DNA of 64,000 nt from Microbacterium azadirachtae (GCF_000956545.1 NZ_JYIT01000082.1:124001-188000); one strand, 5' to 3'. Positions 24,940 to 38,590 are shown, counted from the first letter of the stretch. Made by a program: numbers and translations. Notes: generated by a model from the letters alone, not told the origin.

Positions 24940-25313
24940 CCGATCTCAACACCCTGCACTACAGCGAAGAGCACGAGTGGGTCGCCGTCGACGGCGACAG
25001 CGCGACGATCGGGATCACCGACTTCGCCGCCGACGCCCTCGGTGACATCGTCTTCGTGGAGCTGCCCGCCGTGGGCACCTCGTTCAGCCGCGGCGACGTG
25101 TTCGGCGAGGCCGAGTCCACCAAGTCGGTCTCCGAGCTCTACGCGCCCGTCGACGGCACCGTCGTCGAGATCAACGACGCCGTGATCGACGACCCGTCCC
25201 TGGTCAACTCCGCGCCCTTCGAGGGCGGATGGCTGATCAAGGTCTCCGTCGCCGCGGGCGCCGTGGACGGCCTGCTCGACCGCGCCGCCTACGTCGCTCA
25301 CACGGAGGGCTGA
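24936..25313 (+). CDS. gcvH: Glycine cleavage system H protein
   Basis: 125 residues. YSEEHEWV at the start, [18 protein letters not shown], and the lipoylation site Lys63 in ESTKSVSE followed by [12 protein letters not shown]. Acts as the lipoyl-bearing shuttle between P, T and L proteins. No lipoyl transferase or dihydrolipoamide dehydrogenase gene lies in the window. Confidence 0.97.
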   Translation: MTDLNTLHYSEEHEWVAVDGDSATIGITDFAADALGDIVFVELPAVGTSFSRGDVFGEAESTKSVSELYAPVDGTVVEINDAVIDDPSLVNSAPFEGGWLIKVSVAAGAVDGLLDRAAYVAHTEG

Positions 25314-25315
25314 GG

Positions 25316-28186
<2,871 letters not shown>

Positions 28187-28210
28187 TCGACGGCATCGAT
28201 CGAGAATCGC

Positions 28211-28245
28211 CGAGGCGCCCCGGGATCCGCTCCCGGGGCGCCTCG
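28211..28245 (+). terminator. Intrinsic terminator of gcvTHP
   Basis: 15-bp perfect stem CGAGGCGCCCCGGGA and complement with a 5-base loop, followed by TCGTT, 24 bases after the gcvP stop. Confidence 0.8.
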
Positions 28246-28382
28246 TCGTTCAGGTCACCGGTGAATAACGGTTAACGTCGCGCATTCGTCCGATCGGCGC
28301 CACGGCGGTTACCCTCGAATATCCCTACATGCTCGACGACGAGCGTGCAGATTGCTGTCAACTGTCCACAGGAGGACACAAC

Positions 28383-30008
28383 GTGAAGCGCAACAAGATC
28401 GCCCTCGCGGGCGTCGGGCTGCTCGCCGCGGGCGCACTCGCCCTCGCCGGCTGCTCGAGCAAGACCGGTGGAGACACCACCCCCACCAAGGGCGGCGACT
28501 CCAAGGCCATCATCAAGGTCAGTGGCAACGAGCCCGAGAACCCGCTGATCCCGACGAACACCAACGAGGTCGGCGGCGGCAAGATCCTCGACTCGATCTT
28601 CGCCGGACTCGCGTACTACGACGCCAAGGGCAAGCTCGTCAACGACATGGCTGAGTCCATCAAGGTCGACGACCCCTCCGACCTGACGATCAAGCTGAAG
28701 GAGGGCAACACCTTCTCCAACGGCGAGAAGGTCACCGCCGACAGCTTCATCAACGCGTGGCAGTACGGCGCGCTGTTCTCGAATAAGCAGCTCAACCAGT
28801 CCTGGTTCAGCGACATCGAGGGCTTCAGCGACTCGGCCGACTCCCCGCTGACCGGTCTGAAGAAGACCGACGACTACACGTTCAGCATCAAGCTCTCGAA
28901 CCCCGTCGCGGCGGACTTCTCGCAGCGCCTCGGCTACTCGGCGTACTACCCGCTGCCCGAGGCCGGCCTGAAGGACATGGCGACCTTCGGCGAGAACCCG
29001 ATCGGCAACGGTCCGTACAAGCTGGCCAAGACCGGTGCCTGGCAGCACAAGATCCAGCTCGACCTGGTCAAGAACGACACCTACAAGGGTGGACGCCAGG
29101 CCAAGAACGGCGGACTCACGTTCGTCTTCTACGCGAGCGCGGACGCTGAGTACGCCGACCTGCAGAGCAACAAGGTCGACGTGATCGACCAGATCCCGTC
29201 CTCGGCGCAGCAGACGTTCGAGTCCGACCTGGGCGACCGCGCGGTCAACCAGCCGGCCGCGATCTTCCAGTCGTTCTCGATCCCGGGCAACCTCGAGCAC
29301 TTCACGGGCGACGAGGGCAAGCTCCGTCGTGAGGCCATCTCGATGGCCATCGACCGCGCCGCGATCACCAAGACGATCTTCAACAACACCCGCACCCCCG
29401 CCAGCGACTTCACCTCGCCGGTCATCGCGGGCTGGTCGGACTCCCTCAAGGGCGCCGACGTGCTGAAGTTCGACGCCAAGAAGGCGAAGGAGCTGTGGGC
29501 CGAGGCCGACAAGATCTCGCCGTGGTCGGGCAAGTTCCAGATCGCGTACAACTCCGACTCCGCGCACCAGGCCTGGGTCGACGCCGTGTCGAACCAGCTG
29601 AAGAACAACCTCGGCATCGACGCGTCGGGCAACCCGTACGTCGACTTCGCCTCGCTCCGCAAGGACGTGAACGCCCGCTCCATCAAGACGGCGTTCCGCA
29701 CCGGCTGGCAGGCCGACTACCCGGCGCAGTACAACTTCCTGCAGCCGCTGTACTCGACCAAGGCGTCGTCGAACGACACCGACTACTCGAACCCCGACTT
29801 CGACAAGCTCGTCGCCAAGGGCGCGTCCGAGTCCGACCAGTCGGCTGCGACGAAGGACTACCAGCAGGCCCAGGAGCTCCTCCTGAAGGACCTGCCGGCG
29901 ATCCCGCTGTGGTACTCGAACGTCAACGGCGGCTTCGCCAAGGGCGTGAACAACGTCCAGTTCGGGTGGAACTCGGTTCCGCTGTACTACGAGATCACCA
30001 AGGGCTGA
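28383..30008 (+). CDS. Peptide ABC transporter substrate-binding lipoprotein (SBP_bac_5)
   Basis: 541 residues from GTG, chosen because AGGAGG stands 10 bases upstream and a lipoprotein signal follows at once: basic MKRNK, a hydrophobic run, and the lipobox LALAGC. The mature part has NPLIPTNTNEVGG, TADSFINAWQYGAL, IGNGPYKLAK and EAISMAIDRAAI, typical of OppA/DppA proteins, and ends with LPAIPLWYSNVNGGF. It would be anchored outside the membrane and deliver oligo- or dipeptides to the permeases downstream. An ATG 54 bases upstream opens the same frame but would bury the signal peptide. Confidence 0.93.
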   Translation: MKRNKIALAGVGLLAAGALALAGCSSKTGGDTTPTKGGDSKAIIKVSGNEPENPLIPTNTNEVGGGKILDSIFAGLAYYDAKGKLVNDMAESIKVDDPSDLTIKLKEGNTFSNGEKVTADSFINAWQYGALFSNKQLNQSWFSDIEGFSDSADSPLTGLKKTDDYTFSIKLSNPVAADFSQRLGYSAYYPLPEAGLKDMATFGENPIGNGPYKLAKTGAWQHKIQLDLVKNDTYKGGRQAKNGGLTFVFYASADAEYADLQSNKVDVIDQIPSSAQQTFESDLGDRAVNQPAAIFQSFSIPGNLEHFTGDEGKLRREAISMAIDRAAITKTIFNNTRTPASDFTSPVIAGWSDSLKGADVLKFDAKKAKELWAEADKISPWSGKFQIAYNSDSAHQAWVDAVSNQLKNNLGIDASGNPYVDFASLRKDVNARSIKTAFRTGWQADYPAQYNFLQPLYSTKASSNDTDYSNPDFDKLVAKGASESDQSAATKDYQQAQELLLKDLPAIPLWYSNVNGGFAKGVNNVQFGWNSVPLYYEITKG

Positions 30009-30030
30009 CCGGCCCGAGGGATCACACCCG

Positions 30031-30060
30031 CGAGGCGGTGACGATCACGTCACCGCCTCG
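30031..30060 (+). terminator. Hairpin between the binding-protein gene and the permease genes
   Basis: 13-bp perfect stem CGAGGCGGTGACG and complement with loop ATCA. It can act as a partial terminator or 3' stabiliser, giving more binding protein than transporter, a common arrangement in peptide importers. Confidence 0.7.
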
Positions 30061-30192
30061 CGCGCTGTCAAAACAGTGCAAACCCAAAGTGTCGTGCGCG
30101 TCGAACACGTGACACGATTCTCAGTGAGGCGTCGCACCCGCGCGGATCGTGCCGGGCTCCCGAGACGCCTCCTCATCTGAAAGGAGGGGCGG

Positions 30193-31122
30193 ATGGTCGG
30201 CTACATCCTCAAACGCCTCTTGCAGGTGATCCCCGTCTTCCTCGGGGCCACCCTGCTCATCTATTTCCTGGTGTTCGCCATGCCAGGCGACCCCATCGCT
30301 GCGCTCTTCGGCGACAAGCAGCCCAGCAAGCAGCTCCACGACGCGCTCGTGGCGCAATACCACCTCGACCAGCCGTTCATCGTGCAGTACGGCTACTACC
30401 TGGCGGGGATCTTCCGCGGCGACATGGGGACCACGTTCTCCGGCCGCTCGGTGAACGACGTCCTGGCGGCGACGCTGCCGGTCACGGGACGCCTCGCCGT
30501 CATGGCGATCGGCATCGAGTTCACGCTCGCGATCATCATCGGCACGTTCTCCGCGCTCCGCAAGGGCAAGATCTTCGACAACTCGATGCTCGTGCTGTCG
30601 CTGATCTTCATCTCGCTGCCGGTGTTCGTGCTCGCCTTCCTCGCCCAGTACTTCCTCGCGGTCAAGCTGCAGTGGTTCAGCCCCACGGTCGGCGCCGACA
30701 ACGACTGGGGCGGGATGTGGCTGCCGGCGATCGTCCTCGGCATCAGCCTCTATGCGACCAGCATGCGGCTCATGCGCGGTTCCGTGATCGACACCCTCAA
30801 CCAGGACTGGGTGCGCACGGCGTACAGCAAGGGCCTGCCGCGCCGCCGAGTCATCCCGGTGCACGTGCTGCGCAACTCGCTGATCCCCGTGATCACCAAC
30901 TCCGCGACGAACTTCGGCGTTCTGCTGGTGGGCGCGACCGTCACCGAGGGCATCTTCAACGTGCCCGGCGTCGGCAACACCCTGTTCCACGCGGTGCTGC
31001 AGCACGAAGGTCCGACCATCGTCTCCTTCGTGACGGTGTTCGTGATCATCTACGTGCTCGTCAACCTCGTCGTGGACATGCTCTACGGCCTGCTCGACCC
31101 GAGGATCCGCTATGTCAAGTGA
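30193..31122 (+). CDS. Peptide ABC transporter permease (OppB/DppB type)
   Basis: 309 residues; ATG with GAAAGGAGG upstream. Six membrane segments, N-terminal YILKRLLQVIPVFLGATLLIYF and FAMPGDP as in DppB, and the cytoplasmic loop RTAYSKGLPRRRVIPVHVLRNSLIPV, which carries the EAA-like coupling helix to the ATPase. GATVTEGIFNVPGVG is the periplasmic-side signature of the family. Part of a coupled unit with the next permease, whose ATG starts 11 bp before this stop. Confidence 0.93.
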   Translation: MVGYILKRLLQVIPVFLGATLLIYFLVFAMPGDPIAALFGDKQPSKQLHDALVAQYHLDQPFIVQYGYYLAGIFRGDMGTTFSGRSVNDVLAATLPVTGRLAVMAIGIEFTLAIIIGTFSALRKGKIFDNSMLVLSLIFISLPVFVLAFLAQYFLAVKLQWFSPTVGADNDWGGMWLPAIVLGISLYATSMRLMRGSVIDTLNQDWVRTAYSKGLPRRRVIPVHVLRNSLIPVITNSATNFGVLLVGATVTEGIFNVPGVGNTLFHAVLQHEGPTIVSFVTVFVIIYVLVNLVVDMLYGLLDPRIRYVK

Positions 31123-32053
31123 CGCCGCGACGCACTACGTCGCCCCCATCAAGGACGGCACCATCGCCGTCGACATCGTCAAGATCGCCGAGAAGCCGTC
31201 CAACCTGTGGCGCGACGCCTGGGCGGACATCCGCCGTCGGCCGATGTTCTGGATCTCGATGGTCATCGTCGTGATCGTGCTGCTCATGGCGGTCTGGCCG
31301 ACGCTGTTCACGCAGACGCCGCCGAACAGCAACTGCCAGCTGTCCGACTCGAACGGCGGCCCGACCGCCGGGCATCCGCTGGGCTTCACCTTCCAGGGCT
31401 GCGACATCTACGCCCGCACGGTCTGGGGTGCGCGCACCTCGGTGTCGGTCGGCCTGCTCGCCACGCTGATCGGCTCCGTGATCGGACTGATCATGGGCGC
31501 TCTCGCCGGGTTCTACGGCGGGTGGCTCGACGGTCTGCTCTCGCGCATCGGCGACATCTTCTTCTCGATCCCGTACATCCTGGCGGCGGTCGTGGTGATG
31601 AGCGTGTTCGCGCAGTTCCGCAACGTGTTCACCCTCGCCTTCGCGATCGGCGGCTTCGCCTGGGCCTCGACGGCCCGCGTCGTGCGCGCCGAAGTGCTGA
31701 GAGTGAGGCAGGCGGACTTCGTGATGGCCTCCCGCGCGCTCGGCAAGTCGCGCTTCGGCACGCTGGTGTCGCACGTGATCCCCAACGCGATCGCTCCGCT
31801 GCTCGTCGTGACCACGCTGAGCCTCGCCGCGGCCATCGTCGCGGAGGCGACGCTGTCGTTCCTCGGCGTCGGTCTCGGCAGCGACACCATGAGCTGGGGC
31901 AACGACATCAGCCAGGCGCAGCAGTCGCTGCGCGTCGCGCCGATGGCGCTCATCTATCCGTCGATCGCGCTGACCATCACGGTGCTCGCGTTCATCATGC
32001 TGGGCGAGCTCGTGCGAGACGCCCTCGACCCGAGAGCGAGGGCGCGCCGATGA
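31112..32053 (+). CDS. Peptide ABC transporter permease (OppC/DppC type)
   Basis: 313 residues. A cytoplasmic N-terminal extension of about 50 residues leads to the first membrane segment ISMVIVVIVLLMAVWP, then GTARTSVSVGL-like WGARTSVSVGLLATLIGS, and the coupling loop RVVRAEVLRVRQADFVMASRALGKS. EATLSFLGVGLG and the final AFIMLGELVRDALDPRAR are diagnostic of DppC. A Cys-containing extracellular loop (NCQLSDSN...GCDIYA) between TM1 and TM2 could hold a disulfide. Overlaps the following ATPase gene as ATGA. Confidence 0.93.
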   Translation: MSSDAATHYVAPIKDGTIAVDIVKIAEKPSNLWRDAWADIRRRPMFWISMVIVVIVLLMAVWPTLFTQTPPNSNCQLSDSNGGPTAGHPLGFTFQGCDIYARTVWGARTSVSVGLLATLIGSVIGLIMGALAGFYGGWLDGLLSRIGDIFFSIPYILAAVVVMSVFAQFRNVFTLAFAIGGFAWASTARVVRAEVLRVRQADFVMASRALGKSRFGTLVSHVIPNAIAPLLVVTTLSLAAAIVAEATLSFLGVGLGSDTMSWGNDISQAQQSLRVAPMALIYPSIALTITVLAFIMLGELVRDALDPRARARR

Positions 32054-33723
32054 GCACCACCGCCGACACGCCGCTGCTGCGGATCCGCGACCTGAAGGTG
32101 GCCTTCGACACTCAGAAGGGCTCGCGCGAGGTTCTGCACGGCGTCAACCTCGACCTGTATGCCGGCGAGACGCTGGCCATCGTGGGCGAGTCCGGATCCG
32201 GCAAGTCGACGACCGCGTCCGCGATCATCAACCTGCTGCCCGGCACCGGCCACGTCACCGCGGGGAGCATCACCCTCGACGGTCAGGAGCTGACCGGTCT
32301 CACCGAGGGCCAGATGGAGAAGATCCGCGGTCGCGAGATCGGCTATGTCCCGCAGGATCCGATGTCCAACCTCAACCCGGTCTGGTCGATCGGCTTCCAG
32401 GTCAAGGAGGCGATCCGTGCGAACGGCCTCGCCAACGGCCGCAAGGAGATCGAGGCGCGGGCCATCGAGGTGCTGCAGCAGGCGGGTCTCGCCGACGCCG
32501 CCAAGCGTCTGCACCAGTACCCGCACCAGTTCTCCGGAGGCATGCGCCAGCGCGCCCTGATCGGCATCGGCCTCGCGGCCGACCCGAAGCTGCTCATCGC
32601 GGACGAGCCCACCTCGGCGCTCGACGTGACCGTGCAGCGCGTGATCCTGGATCACCTGGCGTCGCTCACCAAGGAGAAGGGCACCTCGGTCCTGCTGATC
32701 ACGCACGACCTCGGCCTCGCGGCCGAGCGTGCCGAGAAGATCATCGTCATGCAGAACGGCGAGATCGTCGAGGCAGGCCCCAGCCGGGAGATCCTGGAGA
32801 ACCCGCTGCACCCGTACACGAAGAAGCTGGTGGCCGCGGCGCCCAGCATCGCGTCGCAGCGGATCCAGGCCGTCCACGAGCGGCAGGGCATCGAGACCAG
32901 CGAGGACATCGCCGGCATCCCGCCGACCGTGTCCGTGCGGAACCTGACCAAGGACTACAAGATCCGTCAGGGCCAGTTCCGCAGCGTCCCGTTCCGGGCC
33001 GTCGACGACGTCTCGTTCGACATCCCGAAGGGCAAGACGCTGGCGCTGGTCGGCGAGTCGGGGTCGGGCAAGTCCACCGTCGCGAAGATGGTGCTCAAGC
33101 TCGAGGACGTGACGAGCGGATCGATCGCGATCGACGGCGTCGACACGGCCGGCCTGTCCGGTCGCGAGACCCTCGCGCTGCGCCGGCGCATGCAGCCGGT
33201 GTTCCAGGACCCGTACGGATCCATGGACCCGCTGCGCAACATCGGCAACACGATCTCGGAGCCCCTGGACATCCACGGCGTGGGCGACAAGGCCTCGCGC
33301 CAGGAGCGCGTGCTCGAGCTGCTCGACCAGGTGTCGCTGCCGCGCGAGCTGGCGACGCGGTATCCGAACGAGCTGTCCGGCGGTCAGCGTCAGCGTGTCG
33401 CGATCGCGCGCGCCCTGGCGCTCAAGCCCGACATCGTCGTCCTCGACGAGGCGGTCTCCGCGCTCGACGTGCTGGTGCAGGACCAGATCCTGAAGCTGCT
33501 CGCCGAGCTGCAGAGCGAGCTCGACCTCACCTATCTCTTCATCACCCACGACCTCGCGGTCGTGCGCGTCGCCGCCGACCTGGTGTGCGTCATGGAGAAG
33601 GGCAAGCTGGTCGAGCAGGGCACGGTGGACGAGATCTTCGCCAACCCGCAGCAGGAGTACACGGATCGTCTGCTCCAGGCGATCCCCGGCGTCTCGATCG
33701 CCCTGGGCGGTCGCGGCGCGTGA
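32050..33723 (+). CDS. Peptide ABC transporter ATPase with two fused nucleotide-binding domains (DppD-DppF type)
   Basis: 557 residues, two complete ABC domains in tandem. NBD1 (about 1-270): Walker A GESGSGKST, signature FSGGMRQR, Walker B LLIADEPTSALD. NBD2 (about 295-540): GESGSGKST, LSGGQRQR, IVVLDEAVSALD. Each is followed by the oligopeptide-type C-terminal block NPLHPYTKKL and NPQQEYTDRL. One gene thus replaces the usual DppD and DppF pair. The sequence upstream of 32050 in the same frame is antisense-free shadow over the permease gene. Confidence 0.94.
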   Translation: MSTTADTPLLRIRDLKVAFDTQKGSREVLHGVNLDLYAGETLAIVGESGSGKSTTASAIINLLPGTGHVTAGSITLDGQELTGLTEGQMEKIRGREIGYVPQDPMSNLNPVWSIGFQVKEAIRANGLANGRKEIEARAIEVLQQAGLADAAKRLHQYPHQFSGGMRQRALIGIGLAADPKLLIADEPTSALDVTVQRVILDHLASLTKEKGTSVLLITHDLGLAAERAEKIIVMQNGEIVEAGPSREILENPLHPYTKKLVAAAPSIASQRIQAVHERQGIETSEDIAGIPPTVSVRNLTKDYKIRQGQFRSVPFRAVDDVSFDIPKGKTLALVGESGSGKSTVAKMVLKLEDVTSGSIAIDGVDTAGLSGRETLALRRRMQPVFQDPYGSMDPLRNIGNTISEPLDIHGVGDKASRQERVLELLDQVSLPRELATRYPNELSGGQRQRVAIARALALKPDIVVLDEAVSALDVLVQDQILKLLAELQSELDLTYLFITHDLAVVRVAADLVCVMEKGKLVEQGTVDEIFANPQQEYTDRLLQAIPGVSIALGGRGA

Positions 33724-34301
33724 GCTCGATGGATCAGATGCCCGTGGGCGCGCGGACCTACCGCGCGCCCACGGGCATCGCCGTTCTCGTGGCGTGCGCG
33801 GCGATCGCGGTGTTCCTGCTCGGCGACGCCGTGATCCGGGGGAGCTGGGGCCTGATGCTCCTGCTCGCACCGTGGGTGCTGCTCGTGCTCTGGCTCATCT
33901 ACGTGATCAGCGTCGTGTCGATGGTGCACGTCGACGAGGAGGGCGCCAGGGTGCAGAACTTCCTGCGGCGCACGCGGTTCGGGTGGCGCCGGGTCACCGA
34001 GCTCGACCTGCGCTGGCAGCTGGACTTCACCCTCGACGACGGCCGCTCGCTGGCGTGCTGGGGCGGCCCTGGACGGATCCAGTCGCCGCGCATGAAGCGC
34101 TCCGGCGAGCTCAACGTGCCGCAGAGCCTCCAGACGCTCACCGACGTGCGCGCCCGCTGGGAGAACGCGATCGAGCGTCCCGCCGGCGCCGTGGGAGAGG
34201 GCGCGGACGCGCCGATCCGGCGCAGCTGGGACTGGCCCGCGCTGGGCGCCCTGGCCGTGATCGTCGTCTGGGCGGCGATCGCGATCGCGGTCACCCGCTG
34301 A
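33720..34301 (+). CDS. Small membrane protein with a PH-like domain
   Basis: 193 residues if the GTG overlapping the previous stop (GTGA) is used; an ATG at 33729 is equally possible. Two close N-terminal membrane segments (IAVLVACAAIAVFLL and LLLAPWVLLVLWLIYVI) precede a beta-rich part MVHVDEEGARVQNFLRRTRFGWRRVTELDLRW that resembles bacterial PH-type domains, and a third segment (LGALAVIVVWAAIAIAV) ends the chain. Function unknown. A very strong 19-bp inverted repeat occupies its first codons, so expression may be limited by termination of the upstream operon. Confidence 0.65.
   Translation: MSSMDQMPVGARTYRAPTGIAVLVACAAIAVFLLGDAVIRGSWGLMLLLAPWVLLVLWLIYVISVVSMVHVDEEGARVQNFLRRTRFGWRRVTELDLRWQLDFTLDDGRSLACWGGPGRIQSPRMKRSGELNVPQSLQTLTDVRARWENAIERPAGAVGEGADAPIRRSWDWPALGALAVIVVWAAIAIAVTR
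33737..33779 (+). terminator. 19-bp perfect inverted repeat inside the 5' end of the PH-like gene
   Basis: Arms 33737-33755 and 33761-33779 pair without mismatch around a 5-base loop (ACCTA). It begins 14 bases after the ATPase stop and looks like the terminator of the importer operon, though it is in frame within the next gene. No T-tract follows. Confidence 0.6.
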
Positions 34302-34332
34302 CCGCGCCTCGATGCGCCGGGTCCGCGCGCCC

Positions 34333-35130
34333 TCAGTGCGGAGGCAGGCCGAAGAGCGCGGGCCAGGTCGTGGCGACCCACGGGTAGCCGACGAACACCG
34401 CGGCGTCGATGAGGAAGTGCGCCACCAGGAACGGCAGGAGCCGTCCCGTGCGCAGGAACAGGAAGCCGAAGAGCAGCCCCATCCCGAGGTTGCCCACGAA
34501 CGCCCCCGGCCCCTGGTAGAGGTGATAGCTCGCGCGCAGCACGGATGTCGCCAGCACGATCGTCCAGGGGCCCCAGCCGAGCTGACGCAGCCGGGCGAAC
34601 AGATAGCCGAGCACGACGAACTCCTCCTGGATCGCGGCGCGCGCCGCGGAGAGCAGGAGGACCGGGATCGTCCACCAGTACGCGCTCTGCGCGCCGGGGT
34701 CCACGGCCACGAAGAGCCCGGTGAGCCGTCCGACGACGTAGAGGGCGAGGCCCGGAACGCCGATCGCGAGCACCAGGGAGGCGCCCCATCCGATGTCGCG
34801 TCCGATGCGGCGCCCGTCCAGGCCGAGGGCGCCGAGACGCGGTCGTGCCGGGAGCCAGAGCAGGAAGCACACCAGCAGCACCGGTGCCACGGAGAACGCG
34901 ATCCCGAGCAGCTGGTACAGCAGGTCGAACACCTGCCGGTCGGAGAGCGCGGGATTCAGCGTCGCGGACTGCTGGGCGAGCGGCGTCGGGCGGGAGTAGC
35001 GGTCGATGAGCTGCACCACGGCGTAGACGGCCGACTGCCCGAGCCCGAGCGCGAGCACGATCGCGATCTCCCACCGGAGCCGCGTCCGCGACGGCGCGTC
35101 CGGCGGGGGCGGGGGCAGGGCGATCCTCAT
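34333..35130 (-). CDS. CPBP family intramembrane metalloprotease-like protein
   Basis: 265 residues with about eight membrane segments. [17 protein letters not shown] carries the double Glu of the CPBP (Abi/CAAX) family, followed by a His in ASYHLYQG and another in FLVAHFLID; the usual Arg of EExxxR is replaced (EEFVVLGY). [13 protein letters not shown] is typical. Could cleave membrane or prenylated substrates, or be an immunity-type member; not testable by eye. Start chosen by TACGCT six bases upstream. Confidence 0.85.
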   Translation of the reverse strand: MRIALPPPPPDAPSRTRLRWEIAIVLALGLGQSAVYAVVQLIDRYSRPTPLAQQSATLNPALSDRQVFDLLYQLLGIAFSVAPVLLVCFLLWLPARPRLGALGLDGRRIGRDIGWGASLVLAIGVPGLALYVVGRLTGLFVAVDPGAQSAYWWTIPVLLLSAARAAIQEEFVVLGYLFARLRQLGWGPWTIVLATSVLRASYHLYQGPGAFVGNLGMGLLFGFLFLRTGRLLPFLVAHFLIDAAVFVGYPWVATTWPALFGLPPH

Positions 35131-35136
35131 GCGTCG

Positions 35137-35142
35137 AGCGTA
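35137..35142 (-). promoter_or_regulatory. -10 box TACGCT, predicted leaderless (CPBP gene)
   Basis: Minus strand: TACGCT, six bases, ATG at 35130. Confidence 0.5.
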
Positions 35143-35269
35143 GGGCGGAGCCGTATGGATCCGCCGCGGGTGCGCGGGCGGGTCTGTCCGCAGAGGGCGT
35201 CCAGGTGCGGTGATGTATCCTGAAGAGTCCGGAATCCCGGGCGAAACCCCATCTGCATTGGATTCCTTC

Positions 35270-37180
<1,911 letters not shown>

Positions 37181-37190
37181 GATCCTCCTC

Positions 37191-37229
37191 CGAAGGCCCT
37201 GCCCGCCACCCGGCGCGGCAGGGCCTTCG
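37191..37229. terminator. Terminator between convergent typA and the XRE regulator
   Basis: 13-bp stem CGAAGGCCCTGCC and complement with a 13-base loop, followed by TCGTCG; it serves typA and, on the other strand, the regulator gene ending at 37233. Confidence 0.75.
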
Positions 37230-37232
37230 TCG

Positions 37233-37781
37233 TCAGCGCAGCTCGGAGATGAGCACCGCGGAGGTGCCGGGCTCGAGCGCCTCGAACACGTGCCCGGCGT
37301 CTCCGGCGTAGGAGAGGTAGTCGCCCGGATGCAGCTCGACGGCCTCGTCCGCGGGACCGATCAGCGCACGGCCGGTGATCAGCACCACGTGCTCGGTGGT
37401 GCCGACGTGATGCGGCTGGGAACGGCGCGGCTCGCCCGGCTCGGCCTGGATGACGTAGATGTCGCGGCGTGCGCCCGGGGGACAGGCAGCCACCAGGGTC
37501 GCCACGTACGGAGCCGCGGCGGAGGGCACTCCGGCGTGCTCGCCGGCGCGGATCAGCGTCGGCGCGTGCGTGCGCTCTTCGACGAAGGCGGCGAAGGGGA
37601 GGCCGAGGGCGTCGGCGATCGCCCAGAGCGTCTCGACGCTCGGCCCGGTGGACCCGTTCTCGAGCTGGGACACCGTCGCCTTGGAGACGCCGGCGCGGCG
37701 GGCGAGCTCGGACACGGAGATCCCCGCAGCCTCGCGCTCGCGACGCAGGGAGCGGGAGATGCGTTCACGGAGATCATCCAT
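37233..37781 (-). CDS. XRE-family transcriptional regulator with C-terminal cupin
   Basis: 182 residues. Helix-turn-helix in the first 65 residues (VSELARRAGVSKATVSQLENGSTGPSVETLWAIADAL) and a cupin sensor at about 105-180 with HHVGTTEHVVLITG and ELHPGDYLSYAGDAGHVFEAL. This class usually represses an adjacent transport or catabolic gene and releases it on ligand binding. It is divergent from azlCD with only 65 bp between starts, so azlCD is the obvious target. AATACT ends six bases before the ATG. Confidence 0.88.
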   Translation of the reverse strand: MDDLRERISRSLRREREAAGISVSELARRAGVSKATVSQLENGSTGPSVETLWAIADALGLPFAAFVEERTHAPTLIRAGEHAGVPSAAAPYVATLVAACPPGARRDIYVIQAEPGEPRRSQPHHVGTTEHVVLITGRALIGPADEAVELHPGDYLSYAGDAGHVFEALEPGTSAVLISELR

Positions 37782-37796
37782 GCGGCCAGTATTCCA

Positions 37797-37806
37797 AACG
37801 ATCGTT
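37797..37806. promoter_or_regulatory. Palindrome AACGATCGTT in the XRE/azlC intergenic region
   Basis: A perfect 10-bp palindrome next to the -35 of azlC; related ATGATCGTCAT at 37838-37848 and GAACGATCGA near 37861 repeat the GATCG core, suggesting multiple sites for the divergent XRE regulator. Confidence 0.45.
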
Positions 37807-37810
37807 CGCG

Positions 37811-37839
37811 TTGACAAACACCCCAACCCTGTTCAGAAT
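37811..37839 (+). promoter_or_regulatory. azlC promoter TTGACA-17-CAGAAT
   Basis: Perfect -35 at 37811-37816 and -10 at 37834-37839, 17 bases apart. The -10 ends seven bases before the ATG at 37847, predicting a leaderless mRNA. Confidence 0.7.
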
Positions 37840-37846
37840 GATCGTC

Positions 37847-38590
37847 ATGCGTTCAGAGGAGCGAACGATCGACCGGGGCGAGGAAGAGTCCGCCGCGGAG
37901 GTCCGCACAGCCCGCCGGGAGGCGTTCGGCGTGGCCCTCGCCACCAGCGCGTACGGCATCTCCTTCGGGGCGCTCGCGGTGGCGAGCGGCTTCGACGTCT
38001 GGCAGACGTGCGTGCTGAGCCTGCTGATGTTCACCGGCGGATCCCAGTTCGCCTTCGTCGGGGTGATCGGTGCCGGCGGGCTCGCGGCGGCGCCCGCGGC
38101 GATCGCCTCTGCCCTGCTCCTGGGCGTGCGCAACGTGGCGTACGGCATGCGGATGTCTCCCGTGATCGGCCGCGGGGTGCTTCGCCGCGCCGCCGCTGCG
38201 CCGTTCACGATCGACGAGTCCACCGCCGTGTCGCTCGCGCAGACCTCGCCGCGGGCGCGCACGGCCGGGTTCTGGATCACGGGCCTGGGCATCTACGCCG
38301 GCTGGAACCTGACGACCCTGCTCGGGGCGCTGCTCGGGGACGTGCTGGGGGACCCGAAGACCTATGGACTGGACGCCGCCGCGGCCGCCGCCTTCCTCGC
38401 CCTGCTGTGGCCGCGGCTGCGCCGGCGCCAGGCGATCGCCGTGGGCATCGCGGCAGCGGCCGTGGCCACGGCGCTCACTCCGGTGCTGATCCCCGGCCTG
38501 CCGGTGCTGGTCGCGGCGCTCGTCGCGATCGTCGTCGGCTGGTTCAACTGGCTGGGGCCGAAGGCGGTCTCCGCGGAGGGGGAATCATGA
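37847..38590 (+). CDS. azlC: AzlC-family branched-chain amino acid exporter subunit
   Basis: 247 residues. After a charged N-terminus come LATSAYGISFGALAV and LMFTGGSQFAFVGVIGAGG, the AzlC signature, then LLGVRNVAYGMRM and FTIDESTAVSLAQ, and a run of C-terminal membrane segments. AzlC with AzlD (next gene, ATGA overlap) exports branched-chain amino acids or analogues. Control by the divergent XRE-cupin regulator is likely. The start codon coincides with the predicted transcription start. Confidence 0.9.
   Translation: MRSEERTIDRGEEESAAEVRTARREAFGVALATSAYGISFGALAVASGFDVWQTCVLSLLMFTGGSQFAFVGVIGAGGLAAAPAAIASALLLGVRNVAYGMRMSPVIGRGVLRRAAAAPFTIDESTAVSLAQTSPRARTAGFWITGLGIYAGWNLTTLLGALLGDVLGDPKTYGLDAAAAAAFLALLWPRLRRRQAIAVGIAAAAVATALTPVLIPGLPVLVAALVAIVVGWFNWLGPKAVSAEGES

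Noticed and set aside
28329..28382. Upstream ATG as start of the binding protein
   Set aside because: The GTG at 28383 has AGGAGG upstream and is followed directly by a lipoprotein signal peptide.
35210..35269. Upstream ATG as start of TypA
   Set aside because: It precedes the probable -10 box, and the TypA homology begins just after the ATG at 35270.
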